64,000 nt of DNA from Pseudomonas berkeleyensis (GTDB lineage Bacteria; Pseudomonadota; Gammaproteobacteria; Pseudomonadales; Pseudomonadaceae): assembly GCF_014109765.1 (NCBI RefSeq), contig NZ_CP059139.1, positions 744,001-808,000 of the forward strand, read 5' to 3'. The notes under the pieces were generated by a model. The model made no database searches. It had not been told where the DNA came from and worked only from the letters and a program-made list of their open reading frames with translations. Shown here piece by piece: positions 26,874 through 37,517 of this stretch (positions within the stretch are counted from its first letter, which is position 1; every line of letters begins with the position of its first letter). The position numbers were made by a program, and so were the translations under genes.

Positions 26874-28397
26874 TCAGCGCCCGCGGCGGGAAAAGCTGGC
26901 CAGGGCGCGTTCGATGCACTGCACGGTCTTGCCGAATGCTTGCAGGCAAACATCGTTCAGCGGCTGGCTACCTTGGTCGGCCACCACCAGCATTACCACG
27001 CGACCGTTGCTGGCGATGGAGCGCAGCAGAATATGCTCGCTGGGGAACAGGGCTTTCAGGTTGCCCGGCAGCAGTGCGGAAAACTGGGCCACGTTGGCGG
27101 GCGTCAGGCGCAGTTGTCCGGGCTGGCCAAGCAGGCGCCGCAGCATCTGACTCTGTGCCGGATCGAGTGCCAGGCCAAGCGCGCTGGCGTCGAGCCCGAA
27201 CTGTTGCTGGGTTTGCAGGCGGCTATGTTGGCGATCGGCTAGCAGCAACAGGATGCGCTTGAGGCCGCAGGCTTGCAGGGCATCGCGCGCGCATGCGGTC
27301 AATTGCGGGACATTGGTGAAACTGCTGGGGTCTGCGAGCAGGCGAGCGCAGTGTTGGCGCCAGGCAGCGAGGTCATCGCGTTTGGGCGGCGGTGCCACGG
27401 TAATGGCAGGCGTCAGGCGATGGGCGTCCCATGGCCAGATCAGTGCCTGCGCCGGATGCCAGAGTGCGCTGTCATGGATCAGGCGGGCGCTGCTTACTGC
27501 GTGTTGGTGGACTTCCTGTTGCAGCTCGCTCAAGGGGAGCTGCAGGTAGAGGCCGGTGAGTCTCTGCCAACGCAGGCTGTGGTCGGTGTTCCAGGCATGG
27601 TGGGCGGACACGGCCAGGCCGTTGGCCAGCAATACGCAGTTGCTTGGTTGTGTCAGCCAGTGACGCAGCGGCGTATCGGCATCGAGCATCTGCTGCTGAT
27701 GCAGTGGGTGTTCGTTGTCGCGAGCGATATGCAGCGCCTTGACCAACTGGCGCCGATCACGCTCCAGCAGGCGGTAGCCTCGTACGATCCACTCCGGCAA
27801 GCGCCAGCGCTCGGCCAGCTTGACGCACAGTTGGATCAGCGGAACGCCGAGCAACTCCTTCTCGACCTTGGCCGGACGTTCACCCTTGAGCAGAACGCGC
27901 TGCTCCCATGCCTCGAAAAGCTGAGGATGCGCGCACAGCAGCGGCCAGATCGGCGCGAGAAACAGCAAACTGCAACCGTGCAGCTCATTCCATAGGCGTG
28001 CCAGGCGTGCCCCAAACAGGCCGCGGGCTTGCTGGCTGGCATGCTGGCTGATCAACAGGATTTGTCGGAATGCCAGGGGAATTTCGTGCTCGGGCAGGGC
28101 TGGCGCCTGGTTCAGTAGCGCTTCGCAACGGCTCAGCCCTAGACGCGACAAGGCGGTTTCGACGCTTTCGGCCGGGTCGCTGAGGCTATTGCCTGACTGG
28201 TTGGCTTCGCGCAATACCTGCAGGGCGAAGGAGGGGCTCAGTTCGATCGCTTCGGCAATTTCGCGCCAGGTGCGGCGGCTGTCGGCAAGGATGCGACGCA
28301 GGCGCAAGTGCTGTTGCTGCTCGATTGGCAGTGGCAACTTGCCCAGTTGTTGTAACCAGGCGTCCAGAGTGCGTGGTAGAGACTTTGACGTCGACAT
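26874..28397 (-). CDS. HDOD-domain protein
   Basis: 507-residue cytoplasmic protein with an HDOD-type helical domain in the first about 290 residues (LPLPIEQQQHLRL...LSPSFALQVLREANQS...VETALSRLG). The C-terminal region (about 380-507) may be GAF-like. HDOD proteins act in signalling and in control of motility or virulence; no enzymatic residues are evident. Position beside motAB matches PA4955. The start was set at ATG 28397 (MSTSKSL) because the longer open frame to 28505 is not domain-like. Confidence 0.8.
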   Translation of the reverse strand: MSTSKSLPRTLDAWLQQLGKLPLPIEQQQHLRLRRILADSRRTWREIAEAIELSPSFALQVLREANQSGNSLSDPAESVETALSRLGLSRCEALLNQAPALPEHEIPLAFRQILLISQHASQQARGLFGARLARLWNELHGCSLLFLAPIWPLLCAHPQLFEAWEQRVLLKGERPAKVEKELLGVPLIQLCVKLAERWRLPEWIVRGYRLLERDRRQLVKALHIARDNEHPLHQQQMLDADTPLRHWLTQPSNCVLLANGLAVSAHHAWNTDHSLRWQRLTGLYLQLPLSELQQEVHQHAVSSARLIHDSALWHPAQALIWPWDAHRLTPAITVAPPPKRDDLAAWRQHCARLLADPSSFTNVPQLTACARDALQACGLKRILLLLADRQHSRLQTQQQFGLDASALGLALDPAQSQMLRRLLGQPGQLRLTPANVAQFSALLPGNLKALFPSEHILLRSIASNGRVVMLVVADQGSQPLNDVCLQAFGKTVQCIERALASFSRRGR

Positions 28398-28423
28398 ATT
28401 GGCTCGAGTCGAACTGGCTTTTG

Positions 28424-28452
28424 ACCATAACTGGCTATAGTCTGGCGTACAA
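28424..28452 (-). promoter_or_regulatory. Putative sigma-70 promoter of the HDOD gene
   Basis: Minus strand TTGTAC (-35), 17-bp spacer, TATGGT (-10), ending 27 bp before the start codon. Confidence 0.4.
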
Positions 28453-28516
28453 GTTCCAATAATTAGAAGGGTTGTTTTTAATAACCCATCCTCTAGGCTC
28501 TGCAAGCGTCTCTTTC

Positions 28517-29368
28517 ATGGCAAAAATCATAGGCATCATTGTCGTCTTTGGCTGCGTATTCGGCGGGTTCATGCTTTCGGGCGGGAAGCTGATGGCATTG
28601 GTGCACCCCTTCGAAGTGATGATTATCGGCGGTGCTGCGCTGGGTGCATTCCTGCAGGCAAACCCCGGCAGCATGTTCATGACGGTATTTAAAAAGTCGC
28701 TGAGCATGTTTGGCAGCCGTTTCACTCATGCTTATTACCTCGAAGTGCTCAAGCTTCTGTATGAAATCCTCAACAAGAGTCGCCGCGAAGGCATGATGGC
28801 CATCGAGGCGGATGTCGAGGATCCCAACGCCAGTCCGATCTTCAGCAAGTATCCAGGCGTACTCAAAGATGCGCGGATGACCGCGTTCATCTGTGATTAC
28901 CTGCGCATCATGTCGTCCGGCAACATGGCCCCGCATGAGCTGGAAGGACTGTTCGACATGGAGCTGGCCAGCCTCAAGGAGGAAGTCGAGCACCCGGCGC
29001 ATGCGGTAGCCAAGGTCGCCGATGGCATGCCGGCGATGGGTATCGTTGCGGCGGTTCTGGGTATCGTGATCACCATGTCGATTCTGGCCGAGGCGGACAA
29101 CGCGCAGATCGGTGAGAAAGTGGGCACCGCACTGGTCGGTACCTTCCTCGGGATTCTTGCCTCCTATGGCTTTTTCGGTCCGCTTTCGGGCGCGCTGGAG
29201 CACGATGCCAAGGAGGAGCTGAACCTCTATGAAGCGATCAAGGCGACTCTGGTCGCTTCGGCCTCGGGCATGCCGCCGAGCCTGGCGGTGGAGTTCGGCC
29301 GCAAGGTGCTCTATCCGGCGCACCGGCCGAGCTTCAGCGAGCTCGAGCAGGCCATGCGTGGTAACTGA
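28517..29368 (+). CDS. motA: Flagellar stator protein MotA
   Basis: Proton-channel stator subunit of the flagellar motor. It has 283 residues and four transmembrane helices (about 3-22, 34-50, 170-190 and 200-222). The cytoplasmic loop has charged residues that contact FliG, and the Pro-rich end of helix 3 is visible (VADGMPAMGIVAAVLGIVITM). ATG 28517 (MAKIIG) gives the family length; the frame extends upstream to 28472. It is followed after 16 bp by motB. Confidence 0.97.
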   Translation: MAKIIGIIVVFGCVFGGFMLSGGKLMALVHPFEVMIIGGAALGAFLQANPGSMFMTVFKKSLSMFGSRFTHAYYLEVLKLLYEILNKSRREGMMAIEADVEDPNASPIFSKYPGVLKDARMTAFICDYLRIMSSGNMAPHELEGLFDMELASLKEEVEHPAHAVAKVADGMPAMGIVAAVLGIVITMSILAEADNAQIGEKVGTALVGTFLGILASYGFFGPLSGALEHDAKEELNLYEAIKATLVASASGMPPSLAVEFGRKVLYPAHRPSFSELEQAMRGN

Positions 29369-29384
29369 GCCGAGTCGCTGAATC

Positions 29385-30401
29385 ATGGAAAACAACCAAC
29401 CCATCATCGTCAAACGGGTCAAGAAGAGCGCTGGCGGGCATCATGGCGGTGCCTGGAAGATCGCGTTCGCCGACTTTGCTACCGCGATGATGGCGTTCTT
29501 CCTGGTGATGTGGCTGATGTCTTCGGCTACGCCGGAGCAGAAACGCGCTATTTCCGGTTATTTCCAGGATCCCGTCGGTTTTACCGAAAGTGCCAGCCCC
29601 TATGCCATCGATCTGGGCGGCACGCCGACGCCTGCGCCCGAGCGCACGCTGAACCCGGATATGTCGGAAACGCCTGAAAGCCAGCCGGATGAAGTCAACA
29701 TCAGCTCCGACATGGTCGAGACCCTGGCGGACAAGATGGAGCGCGAACGCCTGGAGTTGCTGCTGCAGGAGTTGCAGAACAAGGTCGAGGAGAATCCGCA
29801 GCTGCAGCGTTTCAAGGATCAGATCCTGTTCGAGATCACCCAGGATGGTTTGCGCATCCAGATCATGGACGCCGAGAACCGACCGATGTTCGCCCTCGGT
29901 AGCGCCGAGTTGCAGCCTTATTTCGAGGACATCCTGCTGGCCATGGCCGATACCATTCGCGCGGTGCCGAACAAGATCAGCATCAGCGGCCATACCGATG
30001 CCAAACCCTTCGTGGGGCGCGGTGATTTCGGCAACTGGGAGTTGTCGGCCAACCGCGCCAATGCGGCGCGGCGTACGTTGATCGCGGGCGGTTATTCCGA
30101 AGGCCAGGTGGCGCGCGTGGTGGGCTACGCCTCGTCGGCGCTGTTCGATCGCGAAGACCCGCTCAATCCGGTCAATCGGCGTATCGATATCATCGTGCTG
30201 ACCAAGAAGGCGCAGCGCGCCATCGAGGGCGAACAGGGCGCTGACGAAGGGGCGGCCGCTCCGGCTGCATCGGATGCGCCGCCTGCCGCCCAGGCGCCGA
30301 ACGGTGCGCCAGGCGACCCGCTACCAGCTGACCAGGTGCGCCAGCGGCTGAATATTTTCGAAGATGGCGCTCTGCAGTTCGATCAACTGAACAATCAGTA
30401 A
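29385..30401 (+). CDS. motB: Flagellar stator protein MotB
   Basis: Peptidoglycan-anchored stator subunit, 338 residues. A single transmembrane helix carries the proton-accepting Asp30 ([18 protein letters not shown]). The periplasmic plug and linker are followed by an OmpA-type peptidoglycan-binding domain (about 160-275, [10 protein letters not shown]...[10 protein letters not shown]). The C-terminal about 60 residues are an Ala/Pro-rich tail. The 3' end overlaps the convergent rsgA by 7 bp. Confidence 0.97.
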   Translation: MENNQPIIVKRVKKSAGGHHGGAWKIAFADFATAMMAFFLVMWLMSSATPEQKRAISGYFQDPVGFTESASPYAIDLGGTPTPAPERTLNPDMSETPESQPDEVNISSDMVETLADKMERERLELLLQELQNKVEENPQLQRFKDQILFEITQDGLRIQIMDAENRPMFALGSAELQPYFEDILLAMADTIRAVPNKISISGHTDAKPFVGRGDFGNWELSANRANAARRTLIAGGYSEGQVARVVGYASSALFDREDPLNPVNRRIDIIVLTKKAQRAIEGEQGADEGAAAPAASDAPPAAQAPNGAPGDPLPADQVRQRLNIFEDGALQFDQLNNQ

Positions 30402-31426
30402 TCATCTTCCGGCAGGCTGGCGAGGATGTGCCGGTAGCTGGCCATGCGTTGAGGTTGCACGCGGCCATCTTCCAGTGCCTGTAACAGCGCACAGCCAGGC
30501 TCGCGGTCGTGCTTGCAGTCGCGAAAGCGGCAGCGGCCGAGCAGGTCGTGGAATTCGATGAAGCCTGCCTCTACATCATCACGGCTGACATGGCCCAGGC
30601 CGAATTCGCGGATACCGGGCGAATCGATCAACTGGCCGCCGCCCGGGAAGTGGAATAGCCGCGCCGTGGTGGTGGTGTGCGTGCCCTTGCCGGTCAGCTC
30701 CGACAGCGCACCGACGCGGGTGTCGACGCCAGGCAGCAACCCGTTGACCAGCGATGACTTGCCCACGCCGGACTGGCCGACGAATACGCTGACATTACCG
30801 TCCAGGCGTTGCTTCAACTGCTCCATGCCATCGCCCTGATGGGCCGAAACCTCCAGCAGCGGATAGCCCAGTTGGCGATAGACCTTGAGCAGCGCATCGA
30901 GCGCTCCCTGATTCTGTTCGTCGATCAGGTCGGCTTTGTTCAGCAGCAGTAAGGGATGGATACCGGCGTGCTCGGCGGCTACCAGATAGCGATCGATCAG
31001 GTTGGCGTGCGGTTCGGGCAGTGGGGCGAAGACAATGACGATCTGGTCGACGTTGGCGGCGACCGGTTTGAGCTGGCCGCGCATGTCGGGCCGGCATAGC
31101 TCGCTTGTTCTCGGCAGTTGCGCGACGATTACGCCGTCGCCCTGATTGCCGGGGCGCCAGACCACCTGATCACCAGTGACCAGCGCCGGCAGGTTGGCGC
31201 GCAAATGGCAGCGGAATATCTGCCCGGCCAGTTCGCCTTGCAGGCCTTCGATTTCCACCTGGACGCCGAAGTGAGCGATCACCAGGCCGGTCTGCTCCGG
31301 TCCCAGGTCTCCTCCTTCCAATGCTTCCATTGCCCGCGACTCGCGCTTGGCGGCGCGGGCGGCGCGCTCGCCCTGAATCTTTTCGATCCGCCAGTTCTGG
31401 CGGCGATTGAGTTGGCGTTTGGCCAT
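30395..31426 (-). CDS. rsgA: Ribosome small-subunit biogenesis GTPase RsgA
   Basis: Circularly permuted GTPase that assists 30S maturation. It has 343 residues: an OB-fold (about 60-125), a GTPase core with motif order G4-G1-G3 ([29 protein letters not shown]) and a C-terminal zinc finger ([14 protein letters not shown]). ATG 31426 (MAKRQLNRR) matches the basic family N-terminus; the long open frame upstream is spurious. Confidence 0.97.
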   Translation of the reverse strand: MAKRQLNRRQNWRIEKIQGERAARAAKRESRAMEALEGGDLGPEQTGLVIAHFGVQVEIEGLQGELAGQIFRCHLRANLPALVTGDQVVWRPGNQGDGVIVAQLPRTSELCRPDMRGQLKPVAANVDQIVIVFAPLPEPHANLIDRYLVAAEHAGIHPLLLLNKADLIDEQNQGALDALLKVYRQLGYPLLEVSAHQGDGMEQLKQRLDGNVSVFVGQSGVGKSSLVNGLLPGVDTRVGALSELTGKGTHTTTTARLFHFPGGGQLIDSPGIREFGLGHVSRDDVEAGFIEFHDLLGRCRFRDCKHDREPGCALLQALEDGRVQPQRMASYRHILASLPEDDY

Positions 31427-31469
31427 GGAGTTTCCGGGGTGGTGGAGAGTTGATCGCGGCGAGTTTAGC

Positions 31470-32309
31470 ATGAGCGCTCGGCGGCCATTCGGCTGCCAGC
31501 AGCAGAGACTGGGAATGGCGATAGGCGAGGAAAGAGCGGTGCTGCGGTTACCGGTGTTGCGGGCCTTGTTGGCGCAAGGCCTGGCCGTGGCTCTGGTGGT
31601 AGTGTTGGTGTATCTGCTGGCGTTGCTGCCCTGGCGTATGTCGTTGCTGTCGGTGGCTCTTTTGCAGGGCGTTCTGGCAGCGGTGATTGGCTGGCGGCTT
31701 GGCCTGTCACGCTGGTGGTTATGGATCAACCTGGCTTTTCTGCCGGCTCTGCTCGTGGTGCAGCGCGCTGAATTGCCCGGCTGGCTGTTCCTCCTGGGCT
31801 TCGTGCTGTTGCTCCTAGTCAACTGGAACAGCCTGCGCGAACAGGTTCCGCTTTATCTGAGTGGTCGCAAAGCACAGCAACGCCTGCAGCAGTGCTTGAG
31901 CGAGCGCGAGTTGCCACTGCGTTTCGTTGACCTGGGGTGCGGTACAGCGGGCACGCTGCTACAACTCGCACGACGTTTTCCGCGTGGGCAGTTCGTCGGG
32001 GTCGAAACGGCGCCATTGCTCTTCGTCTTCGCCTGGTTACGCTGCTTGCTGCAGGAAAATTGCAGCATTCGCTATCAGAGCCTGTGGCAGGTCGATCTGG
32101 CGACCTTCGATGTCGCCTACTGCTTTCTCTCTCCGGTGCCGATGCCGCGGCTCTGGGCCAAGGCGCAAACCGAGATGCGCGCTGGTAGCTGGTTGATCAG
32201 CAATACCTTCGAGATTGCGGATGTGCCGGCCGACCAGGTATTCGAGATCAATGAAGGGCGCCAGACCCGATTGTTGCTCTGGCAGATGAAAGGGGCGGAT
32301 ATCCGCTAG
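31470..32309 (+). CDS. Membrane-anchored class I SAM-dependent methyltransferase
   Basis: 279 residues. The N-terminal half has four hydrophobic segments (about 25-45, 52-70, 80-96 and 104-120). The C-terminal half is a Rossmann-type methyltransferase with motif [17 protein letters not shown] and an acidic strand-2 end (FVGVETAP). The substrate is unknown. It is divergent from rsgA (43-bp gap) and 31 bp upstream of orn on the same strand. The start is uncertain: ATG 31470 or ATG 31515. Confidence 0.7.
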   Translation: MSARRPFGCQQQRLGMAIGEERAVLRLPVLRALLAQGLAVALVVVLVYLLALLPWRMSLLSVALLQGVLAAVIGWRLGLSRWWLWINLAFLPALLVVQRAELPGWLFLLGFVLLLLVNWNSLREQVPLYLSGRKAQQRLQQCLSERELPLRFVDLGCGTAGTLLQLARRFPRGQFVGVETAPLLFVFAWLRCLLQENCSIRYQSLWQVDLATFDVAYCFLSPVPMPRLWAKAQTEMRAGSWLISNTFEIADVPADQVFEINEGRQTRLLLWQMKGADIR

Positions 32310-32340
32310 ACTTGGCGCCTGAGCCAAGGAGCCCTTCATC

Positions 32341-32883
32341 ATGCAGAACCCCAATAACCTGATCTGGATCGACCTGGAAATGACCGGTCTGGAGCCAGAG
32401 CGCGACGTGATCATCGAAATGGCCACTATCGTCACCGATAGCGAGCTGAACGTGTTGGCCGAAGGGCCGGTCATCGCCGTTCACCAGAGCGATGAGGCCC
32501 TGGCTGGCATGGATGAGTGGAACACCCGCACCCATGGCCAGAGTGGCCTGACCCAACGCGTGCGTGAGAGCCGTATCGACACGGCAGCGGCCGAGGCGCA
32601 GACCATTGCCTTCCTCGAACAGTGGGTGCCGAAGGGCAAGTCGCCGATCTGCGGTAACAGCATCGGCCAGGATCGTCGCTTCCTCTACAAGTACATGCCG
32701 GCTCTGGAAGCCTATTTCCACTATCGCTATTTGGATGTCTCGACGCTGAAGATCCTTGCCGGCATGTGGGCGCCGGAGGTCAAGGACAGCTTCCAGAAAA
32801 CCGCCACGCACCAGGCGCTGGATGACATTCGTGAGTCCATCGCCGAGCTTCGCCACTACCGCGAGCACTTCCTCAAGGTCTGA
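32341..32883 (+). CDS. orn: Oligoribonuclease Orn
   Basis: 3'-5' exonuclease of the DEDDh family that degrades 2-5-nucleotide RNAs, including pGpG from c-di-GMP breakdown, which ties it to the c-di-GMP proteins in this window. It has 180 residues; the catalytic Asp11 and Glu13 are in WIDLEMTGL, with further acidic residues in GQDRRFL and the His-Asp pair in [10 protein letters not shown]. Confidence 0.98.
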   Translation: MQNPNNLIWIDLEMTGLEPERDVIIEMATIVTDSELNVLAEGPVIAVHQSDEALAGMDEWNTRTHGQSGLTQRVRESRIDTAAAEAQTIAFLEQWVPKGKSPICGNSIGQDRRFLYKYMPALEAYFHYRYLDVSTLKILAGMWAPEVKDSFQKTATHQALDDIRESIAELRHYREHFLKV

Positions 32884-32900
32884 TCCGGGTATCCCCTGCA

Positions 32901-32998
32901 GGGTGCGCCGTGCGCACCTAGCCCTGCCTCTGGCTCCGTAGCCCGGATGCAATCCGGGGAGGCGGACATCACCGCTCCCGGATTGCGCCACGGCTATA
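32901..32998. repeat. Composite REP-like palindromes between orn and queG
   Basis: GGTGCGC-CGT-GCGCACC (32902-32918), followed by GTAGCCCGGATGCAATCCGGG and an imperfect inverted copy (CCCGGATTGCGCCACGGCTAT) ending at 32997. The queG stop codon (TAG at 32996-32994, minus strand) lies inside the right arm. Confidence 0.75.
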
Positions 32999-34058
32999 AG
33001 GCGCCGTGTCGATCCAGTGCCCACTCGACATGCTCGCGTACCAGCGCTGACGGGTGCTCGCGCCGCGCCTGCAAGGCTTCCAGTACCGGGATCGTCGAGG
33101 GTGCATTGCCCAGGCCGACCGCCAGGTTGCGCAGCCAGCGCTCGTAGCCGGCGCGGCGCAGCGGCGAGCCTTCGGTACGGCTGAGAAACTCCTCTTCCGT
33201 CCACAGGAACAGCTCGGCCAAACCGCTGTTGTCCAGGCCATGGCGTGGCTGGAAGTCGCCCTGTTCGGTGGGGCGGGCGAAGCGATTCCAGGGACAGACG
33301 ATCTGGCAATCATCGCAGCCGAACACCCGGTTGCCGATGGGGGCGCGTAACTCCTCCGGGATTGGGCCTTTGAGCTCGATGGTCAGGTAGGAGATACAGC
33401 GCCGCGCATCCAGTACATAAGGGCCGACGAAGGCGGCGGTGGGGCAGATGTCCATGCAGGCGCTGCAGCGCCCGCAATGTTCGCTGCCGTGCGGGGCGTC
33501 GACCGGCAGCGGCAGATCGACGAACAGTTCGCCGAGAAAGAAGTAGCTGCCGGCCTTGCGGTTGAGCACCAGCGTGTTCTTGCCGATCCAGCCCAGTCCG
33601 GCCTGCTCGGCGATGGCCTTTTCCAGCACCGGTGCGCTGTCGACGAAGGCGCGGTAGCCGAATGGGCCGATCTGCTGCTGGATGCGCTCGGCCAGTTGCT
33701 GCAAGCGCTTGCGGATCAGTTTGTGATAGTCGCGGCCAAGGGCGTAGCGCGACACATAGGCCTGCTCTGGTTCCTTCAGGCGCTGAGCCATCTGTGTATC
33801 ACCGGGTAGGTAATCCATGCGTAGCGACACCACACGCAGGGTGCCCGGCACCAGTTCCTGCGGGCGCGAGCGCTTGTCGCCGTGCGCGGCCATATAGTCC
33901 ATCTCGCCCTGATAGCCAGCGGCCAGCCAGCGCTTGAGGTGCGCTTCGTGCTCGCCCAGCTCGACATCGGCAATGCCAACTTGCTGGAAGCCCAGCTCGC
34001 GCCCCCAGTCCTTGATGGACAGGGCGAGGGCATTGAGGTCGAGGGAGTGGTCGGACAT
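32994..34058 (-). CDS. queG: Epoxyqueuosine reductase QueG
   Basis: Last step of queuosine tRNA modification: cobalamin- and iron-sulfur-dependent reduction of epoxyqueuosine. The 354-residue protein has an N-terminal cobalamin-binding domain, two 4Fe-4S motifs (CGRCSACMDICP and CDDCQIVCPW) and a C-terminal HEAT-like region. ATG 34058 (MSDHSLDL) is divergent from nnrD 61 bp away. The C-terminus ends inside a REP-like repeat, so the last residues may vary among relatives. Confidence 0.96.
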   Translation of the reverse strand: MSDHSLDLNALALSIKDWGRELGFQQVGIADVELGEHEAHLKRWLAAGYQGEMDYMAAHGDKRSRPQELVPGTLRVVSLRMDYLPGDTQMAQRLKEPEQAYVSRYALGRDYHKLIRKRLQQLAERIQQQIGPFGYRAFVDSAPVLEKAIAEQAGLGWIGKNTLVLNRKAGSYFFLGELFVDLPLPVDAPHGSEHCGRCSACMDICPTAAFVGPYVLDARRCISYLTIELKGPIPEELRAPIGNRVFGCDDCQIVCPWNRFARPTEQGDFQPRHGLDNSGLAELFLWTEEEFLSRTEGSPLRRAGYERWLRNLAVGLGNAPSTIPVLEALQARREHPSALVREHVEWALDRHGAL

Positions 34059-34119
34059 GGGGCGGGCGCTGGCGTTGGACGTGCGTATAATTCTGCCAGA
34101 CATCTGCCCTGAGCGAGCC

Positions 34120-35619
34120 ATGCATCGACTTCCCGCTTCTCTGCCCTTGAGCCTGCACAGCGCCGAGCAAGTGCGTGCGCTGGATGCACAACTGATTGCA
34201 GCCGGTACGCCGGGCTTCGAGCTGATGCAGCGTGCAGCCCATGCGGCCTGGCGCGTTCTGCGCCGGAAGTGGCCGGAGGCCGGCGAGATCACCGTGCTGG
34301 CCGGGCGCGGCAACAATGCCGGGGATGGTTATCTGATCGCTGCCCTTGCACTGCGCGCGGGTTGGCGTGTACGGGTGCTGGCAGTGGGTGACGCTGCGGC
34401 CCTGGTCGGGGATGCCGCTCAGGCGTGCATGGAGGCCCGCAGTGCAGGGGGGGCTATAGAGTCATGGAGCGAGTGCGCGCCGTTGTCCGGCGTGCTGGTC
34501 GATGCCTTGCTCGGTACCGGCCTGGCTGGCGATGTGCGCGAGCCCTATGCCCAGGCTATACGCCTGATCAATCGCAGCGGCCTGCCGGTGCTGGCGGTGG
34601 ATATTCCGTCAGGGTTGCATGCCGAGACGGGGGCACGGCTTGGTGTGGCGGTGCGTGCCGATCTGACCGTGACCTTCATCGCTCTCAAGTTGGGGCTGTT
34701 CACCGGGCTAGGGCCGGAGCTGTGCGGGGAATTGCAGTTCGATGACCTGCAGGGCGATGAGCGCTTGCTGGCGCATGCTCCCAGCCTGGCGCAGCGCCTC
34801 GATCCTGCCAACCTGCCGCGCCTGGCTGCTCGTTCGCCGGTCGCGCACAAGGGCCAGTTTGGTCATGTGCTGGTGGTGGGCGGCGACCTGGGCATGGGCG
34901 GTGCGGCGCTGTTGTGTGCCGACAGTGCCTTGCGTGCTGGCGCTGGCCTGGTGTCGTTGGCCACGCGTGCGGAGCATGTCACGGCGGCCCTGGTGCGCCG
35001 GCCGGAGGTCATGTGTGCAGCGGTGAACTCGGCCAATCAGTTGATCGCACTGATCGAGCGTGCCGATGTCTGCGTAGTGGGCCCTGGACTGGGGCAGGGT
35101 GCTTGGGCGCGTAGTGTGCTGTCTGCCGTCGCTGGTCTTGATCTGCCACAGGTCTGGGATGCCGATGCGCTGAATCTTCTGGCCGCCGGCCAGGTGTCTG
35201 CACCGCTCCAGGGCGTGCTGACGCCGCATCCGGGCGAAGCCGCGCGTTTGCTGGGCATCGATAGTGCAGCGTTGCAGGCGGATCGTCCTGCAGCGGCGCG
35301 TGCGCTGGCCGCGCGTTTCGGTCTGGTCGTGGTGCTCAAGGGCGCCGGCAGTCTTGTCGCGGCGCCGGATGGACGCCTGGTGTTGTGTGATCGCGGGCAT
35401 CCGGCCATGGCTGGTGCTGGCCTGGGCGATGTGCTTGCGGGGCTGATAGGCGCCTTGCTGGCGCAGGGCATGGAGGCATTCGAGGCGGCCAGCCTGGCGG
35501 TCTGGCTGCATGCGCGGGCGGGTGAGATGCTCGCCGCGCAGGGACGTGGTCTGGCGGCAGGTGATCTACCCTGCGCCATTCGTCTGTTACTGGAGGAGTT
35601 GTGTCCTTGTGTGAATTGA
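34120..35619 (+). CDS. nnrD: Bifunctional NAD(P)H-hydrate epimerase/dehydratase
   Basis: Repairs hydrated NAD(P)H. It is a 499-residue fusion of a YjeF_N epimerase domain (about 1-215, GRGNNAGDGYLIA) and a ribokinase-fold dehydratase domain (about 230-495, with HPGEAARLLG and AGAGLGDVLAGLIGALLAQG). The frame is open from 33934, but MHRLPASLPLS at 34120 is the first plausible start. Its 3' end overlaps tsaE by 19 bp. Confidence 0.95.
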   Translation: MHRLPASLPLSLHSAEQVRALDAQLIAAGTPGFELMQRAAHAAWRVLRRKWPEAGEITVLAGRGNNAGDGYLIAALALRAGWRVRVLAVGDAAALVGDAAQACMEARSAGGAIESWSECAPLSGVLVDALLGTGLAGDVREPYAQAIRLINRSGLPVLAVDIPSGLHAETGARLGVAVRADLTVTFIALKLGLFTGLGPELCGELQFDDLQGDERLLAHAPSLAQRLDPANLPRLAARSPVAHKGQFGHVLVVGGDLGMGGAALLCADSALRAGAGLVSLATRAEHVTAALVRRPEVMCAAVNSANQLIALIERADVCVVGPGLGQGAWARSVLSAVAGLDLPQVWDADALNLLAAGQVSAPLQGVLTPHPGEAARLLGIDSAALQADRPAAARALAARFGLVVVLKGAGSLVAAPDGRLVLCDRGHPAMAGAGLGDVLAGLIGALLAQGMEAFEAASLAVWLHARAGEMLAAQGRGLAAGDLPCAIRLLLEELCPCVN

Positions 35620-36074
35620 AGCTCGAAGCCGCCGACGAAGCGGCGATGCTGGCTCTTGGTGCGCGTATCGCTGCGGTCAGCGGTGGGGTGGGCGTCATCT
35701 ACCTGCATGGCGATCTGGGGGCAGGCAAGACCACGTTGTCACGCGGTATTCTGCGTGGCCTGGGCCATGCCGGGGCCGTGAAAAGCCCGACCTTCACCTT
35801 GGTCGAGCCCTACGAGATCGGCGCACTGCGGGCGTTTCATTTCGACCTTTATCGCCTGGTCGATCCGGAGGAGTTGGAGTTTCTCGGCATCCGCGACTAC
35901 TTCGAAGGCGACGCGTTATGCCTGATCGAGTGGCCGCAGCGTGGCGAGGGCGTTTTGCCAAAGCCTGACCTGGACATTACCATTAGCCCCCAAGCGAGCG
36001 GCCGTTCGCTGTTGCTGCAAGGGCATGGGACTCGAGGGGATGCCTGGTGCAAGGCCCTGAGCGGCAAGGTTTAG
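35601..36074 (+). CDS. tsaE: tRNA threonylcarbamoyladenosine synthesis ATPase TsaE
   Basis: P-loop ATPase required with TsaB/TsaD for t6A37 modification of ANN-decoding tRNAs. It has 157 residues, Walker A GDLGAGKTTLSRG, the SPTFTLVEPYE block and the acidic HFDLYRLVDPEELEFLG region. The start is GTG 35601, with TGGAGGAG 6 bp upstream, overlapping the nnrD end, so translation is coupled. Confidence 0.96.
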   Translation: MSLCELKLEAADEAAMLALGARIAAVSGGVGVIYLHGDLGAGKTTLSRGILRGLGHAGAVKSPTFTLVEPYEIGALRAFHFDLYRLVDPEELEFLGIRDYFEGDALCLIEWPQRGEGVLPKPDLDITISPQASGRSLLLQGHGTRGDAWCKALSGKV

Positions 36075-36084
36075 ATAAGAATCG

Positions 36085-37509
36085 ATGGGGTTGGGTATGC
36101 GCATAGGCGCGCTGGTTACCGCAGTGGCAGTGTTGTGGGCTGCCCTGGCTGCCGAGGTACTGGCTGCCTCCGATGTACGTGGCGTGCGTTTGTGGCGTGC
36201 CCCGGACAACACTCGCCTGGTTTTCGATCTGTCCGGCCCGGTACAGCACAGTGTCTTTACCCTGGCAGCGCCTGACCGCATCGTCATCGATGTCAGTGGT
36301 GCCAAGCTGTCGACCAATCTCGAGCAGCTTTCGCTCGCCAATACTCCGATCACCGGTGTCCGCTCCGCTCAGCGCAGTGCCGATGACCTGCGGGTGGTCA
36401 TCGACCTGTCGGCCCCGGTGACGCCGAAGAGTTTCTCCCTGGCGCCCAATCAGCAGTACGGGCATCGCCTGGTGGTCGACCTGTTCGACCAGGGCAGTGC
36501 GCCGCCTGCCCAGACGCCCAGTGTCGCCGCTACTGCACCACCTGTACCGGTGACACCGACCCAGCCGCCGCCCAAGCTGACGCCTGTGCCAAACGGCAAA
36601 CGTGACATCGTCATCGCCATCGATGCTGGTCACGGCGGTGAGGATCCTGGGGCGCTTTCGCCGGTCAAGGGGCAGTACGAAAAGAACGTGACCCTGGCCA
36701 TTTCCAAGGAGCTGCAGCGGCAGATCAATGCCGAGAAGGGCTTCCGTGCCGAGCTGGTGCGTACGGGGGATTACTTCATCCCGCTGCGCAAACGTACCGA
36801 GATCGCCCGCAAGAAGGGCGCCGATCTGTTCGTCTCCATTCATGCCGATGCCGCGCCGCGTTCTTCGGCGTTCGGTGCCTCGGTGTATGCCCTGTCCGAG
36901 CGCGGCGCCACGTCGGAAACCGCGCGCTGGCTGGCCGATGCCGAGAACCAGTCGGATCTGATCGGTGGTGCCGGCAACGTCAGTCTCGACGACAAGGACA
37001 AGATGCTGGCTGGCGTGTTGCTGGATCTGTCGATGACTGCTTCGCTGTCTTCCAGTCTCAATGTCGGGCAGAAAGTCCTGTCGAACATGGGCAGCATTAC
37101 CCCGCTGCACAAGCGCCGCGTCGAGCAGGCAGGGTTCATGGTGCTGAAATCGCCGGATATTCCCTCGATCCTGGTGGAAACCGGGTTCATCTCCAATCCT
37201 AACGAGGCGAAGAAACTGCACACTGCCAGCCACCAGCAGGCACTGGCGCGCTCGATCACTTCCGGAGTTCGGCAGTTTTTCCACGAAAACCCGCCGCCTG
37301 GTACGTACGTGGCCTGGCTGCGTGACGAGGGCAAGATCGCCGCCGGCCCGCGTGAGCATGTGGTGGCTCGTGGTGAAAGCCTGGCGCTGATCGCTCAGCG
37401 CTACCAGATCAGCCTTGCCACCCTGCGCAGCGCCAACAAGCTCAATGGCGATGTGATCAAGGTTGGCCAGACATTACAGATACCTGCCACAGCGCTGGCG
37501 GCCCAGTAG
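36085..37509 (+). CDS. amiB: N-acetylmuramoyl-L-alanine amidase AmiB
   Basis: Periplasmic peptidoglycan amidase for daughter-cell separation, normally activated by EnvC-type LytM factors. The 474-residue precursor has a signal peptide (about 1-27), an AMIN domain (about 30-130), a Pro-rich linker (about 140-170), an Amidase_3 zinc domain (about 175-400; [12 protein letters not shown] and the Glu in [11 protein letters not shown]) and a C-terminal LysM repeat (about 425-470). ATG 36097 is an alternative start. Confidence 0.96.
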   Translation: MGLGMRIGALVTAVAVLWAALAAEVLAASDVRGVRLWRAPDNTRLVFDLSGPVQHSVFTLAAPDRIVIDVSGAKLSTNLEQLSLANTPITGVRSAQRSADDLRVVIDLSAPVTPKSFSLAPNQQYGHRLVVDLFDQGSAPPAQTPSVAATAPPVPVTPTQPPPKLTPVPNGKRDIVIAIDAGHGGEDPGALSPVKGQYEKNVTLAISKELQRQINAEKGFRAELVRTGDYFIPLRKRTEIARKKGADLFVSIHADAAPRSSAFGASVYALSERGATSETARWLADAENQSDLIGGAGNVSLDDKDKMLAGVLLDLSMTASLSSSLNVGQKVLSNMGSITPLHKRRVEQAGFMVLKSPDIPSILVETGFISNPNEAKKLHTASHQQALARSITSGVRQFFHENPPPGTYVAWLRDEGKIAAGPREHVVARGESLALIAQRYQISLATLRSANKLNGDVIKVGQTLQIPATALAAQ

Positions 37510-37517
37510 TGAGTGTC

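Noticed and set aside
28421..28440. TTGACC...TATAGT as a motA promoter
   Set aside because: The boxes are only 11 bp apart, too close for sigma-70; no sigma-28 site was found there either.
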